Shown here piece by piece: positions 63,858-64,000 of a stretch of 64,000 nt of DNA. The position numbers and the translations under genes were made by a program. This DNA is from Pedobacter sp. Leaf250 (GTDB lineage: Bacteria > Bacteroidota > Bacteroidia > Sphingobacteriales > Sphingobacteriaceae): the NCBI RefSeq assembly GCF_920984735.1, contig NZ_CAKLBU010000007.1, forward strand, positions 22,538 to 86,537. The letters are read 5' to 3'. The stretch's first letter is position 1. The number at the start of each line of letters is the position of its first letter. The notes under the pieces were generated by a model. The model was not told the DNA's origin, did no database searches, and worked only from the letters and a program-made list of their open reading frames with translations.

Positions 63858-63885
63858 AAGCCTTAACTTTTTCAAGTTAAGGCTT
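63858..63885 (-). terminator. tRNA-Asp terminator
   Basis: Perfect 11-bp stem AAGCCTTAACT (63858-63868) / AGTTAAGGCTT (63875-63885), T run next on the minus strand. Nearly the same sequence as the infC terminator. Confidence 0.82.
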
Positions 63886-63891
63886 CGTTTG

Positions 63892-63965
63892 CGGAATGGA
63901 CGGGACTCGAACCCGCGACCTCCTGCGTGACAGGCAGGCATTCTAACCAGCTGAACTACCACTCC
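63892..63965 (-). tRNA. tRNA-Asp (GTC anticodon)
   Basis: On the minus strand GGAGTGG pairs with CCATTCC as acceptor stem (one G-U), the D arm has AGCTGGTTAGAAT, the anticodon arm CCTGC-CTGTCAC-GCAGG gives anticodon GTC, and the T arm is GCGGGTTCGAGTCCCGT. 74 nt, CCA not encoded. Possibly first or last of a longer tRNA array outside the window. Confidence 0.95.
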
Positions 63966-64000
63966 TTTTGTTCTTCTTTAAAGTTAGAACCTCTTTCCCT

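Overview
The window reads as chromosome of a low-GC Bacteroidetes bacterium, most likely Sphingobacteriaceae and close to Pedobacter. Evidence: type IX secretion/gliding proteins PorV and GldJ, a 14-gene nuo operon with the short Bacteroidetes NuoG, ATP-dependent PckA, an ExbB-ExbD-ExbD-TonB operon, TAnnTTTG promoter boxes close to start codons, and A-rich regions in place of Shine-Dalgarno sites. The species call is an inference from these families.

Layout. 1-2146 (-): N-terminal two thirds of a tricorn-like S41 protease running off the left edge. 2217-5438 (+): an accessory patch with a GT4 and a GT2 glycosyltransferase, a DUF1016 (YhcG-type) nuclease gene that has lost its middle, and an unknown AT-rich gene. 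5498-9439: DJ-1/PfpI protein, a protein with kinase-fold motifs, a class C beta-lactamase-like serine hydrolase and an LpxL-type acyltransferase. 9848-12731: TypA GTPase and a DUF2459 protein. 12748-18829: two esterases and a peptide-bond-forming cluster (RimK-like ATP-grasp, GCS2 carboxylate-amine ligase, class I glutamine amidotransferase, second ATP-grasp-like protein), which looks like a pathway for an undescribed small peptide or amide. 18883-21325: FeoB-associated Cys-rich protein, Crp/Fnr regulator, YceI, pirin. 21560-24961: a GH18 + polysaccharide deacetylase + GT2 fusion. 25275-29412: IspF, PorV, GldJ.

47522 down to 29471 is one almost uninterrupted minus-strand run: nuoA-N, then DedA, inorganic pyrophosphatase, a CNNM/CBS protein, RsmE, a DUF4159 protein and an orphan biotin carrier. 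The nuo operon contains two foreign-looking inserts: a REP-like palindrome between nuoJ and nuoI, and a four-helix-bundle (S23/IVP-type) gene, bounded by a 13-bp inverted repeat, between nuoG and nuoF. 53438-47605 is the ExbB-ExbD-ExbD-TonB operon with a small membrane protein, a PstS-like lipoprotein and a TPR protein. Then come PckA, a SUI1/eIF1-like factor and a lipid kinase (-), and MetK (+) behind a probable SAM-II riboswitch with a recognisable promoter.

The metK terminator has been split by a 187-bp MITE-like element with an 8-bp target duplication. The right end holds an orphan ExbD, Cu/Zn SOD, a small conserved protein, an EamA exporter, infC with a forced TTG start, an IS110-family element whose upstream non-coding part resembles a bridge RNA, and a tRNA-Asp. 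No rRNA, CRISPR array or prophage was seen.
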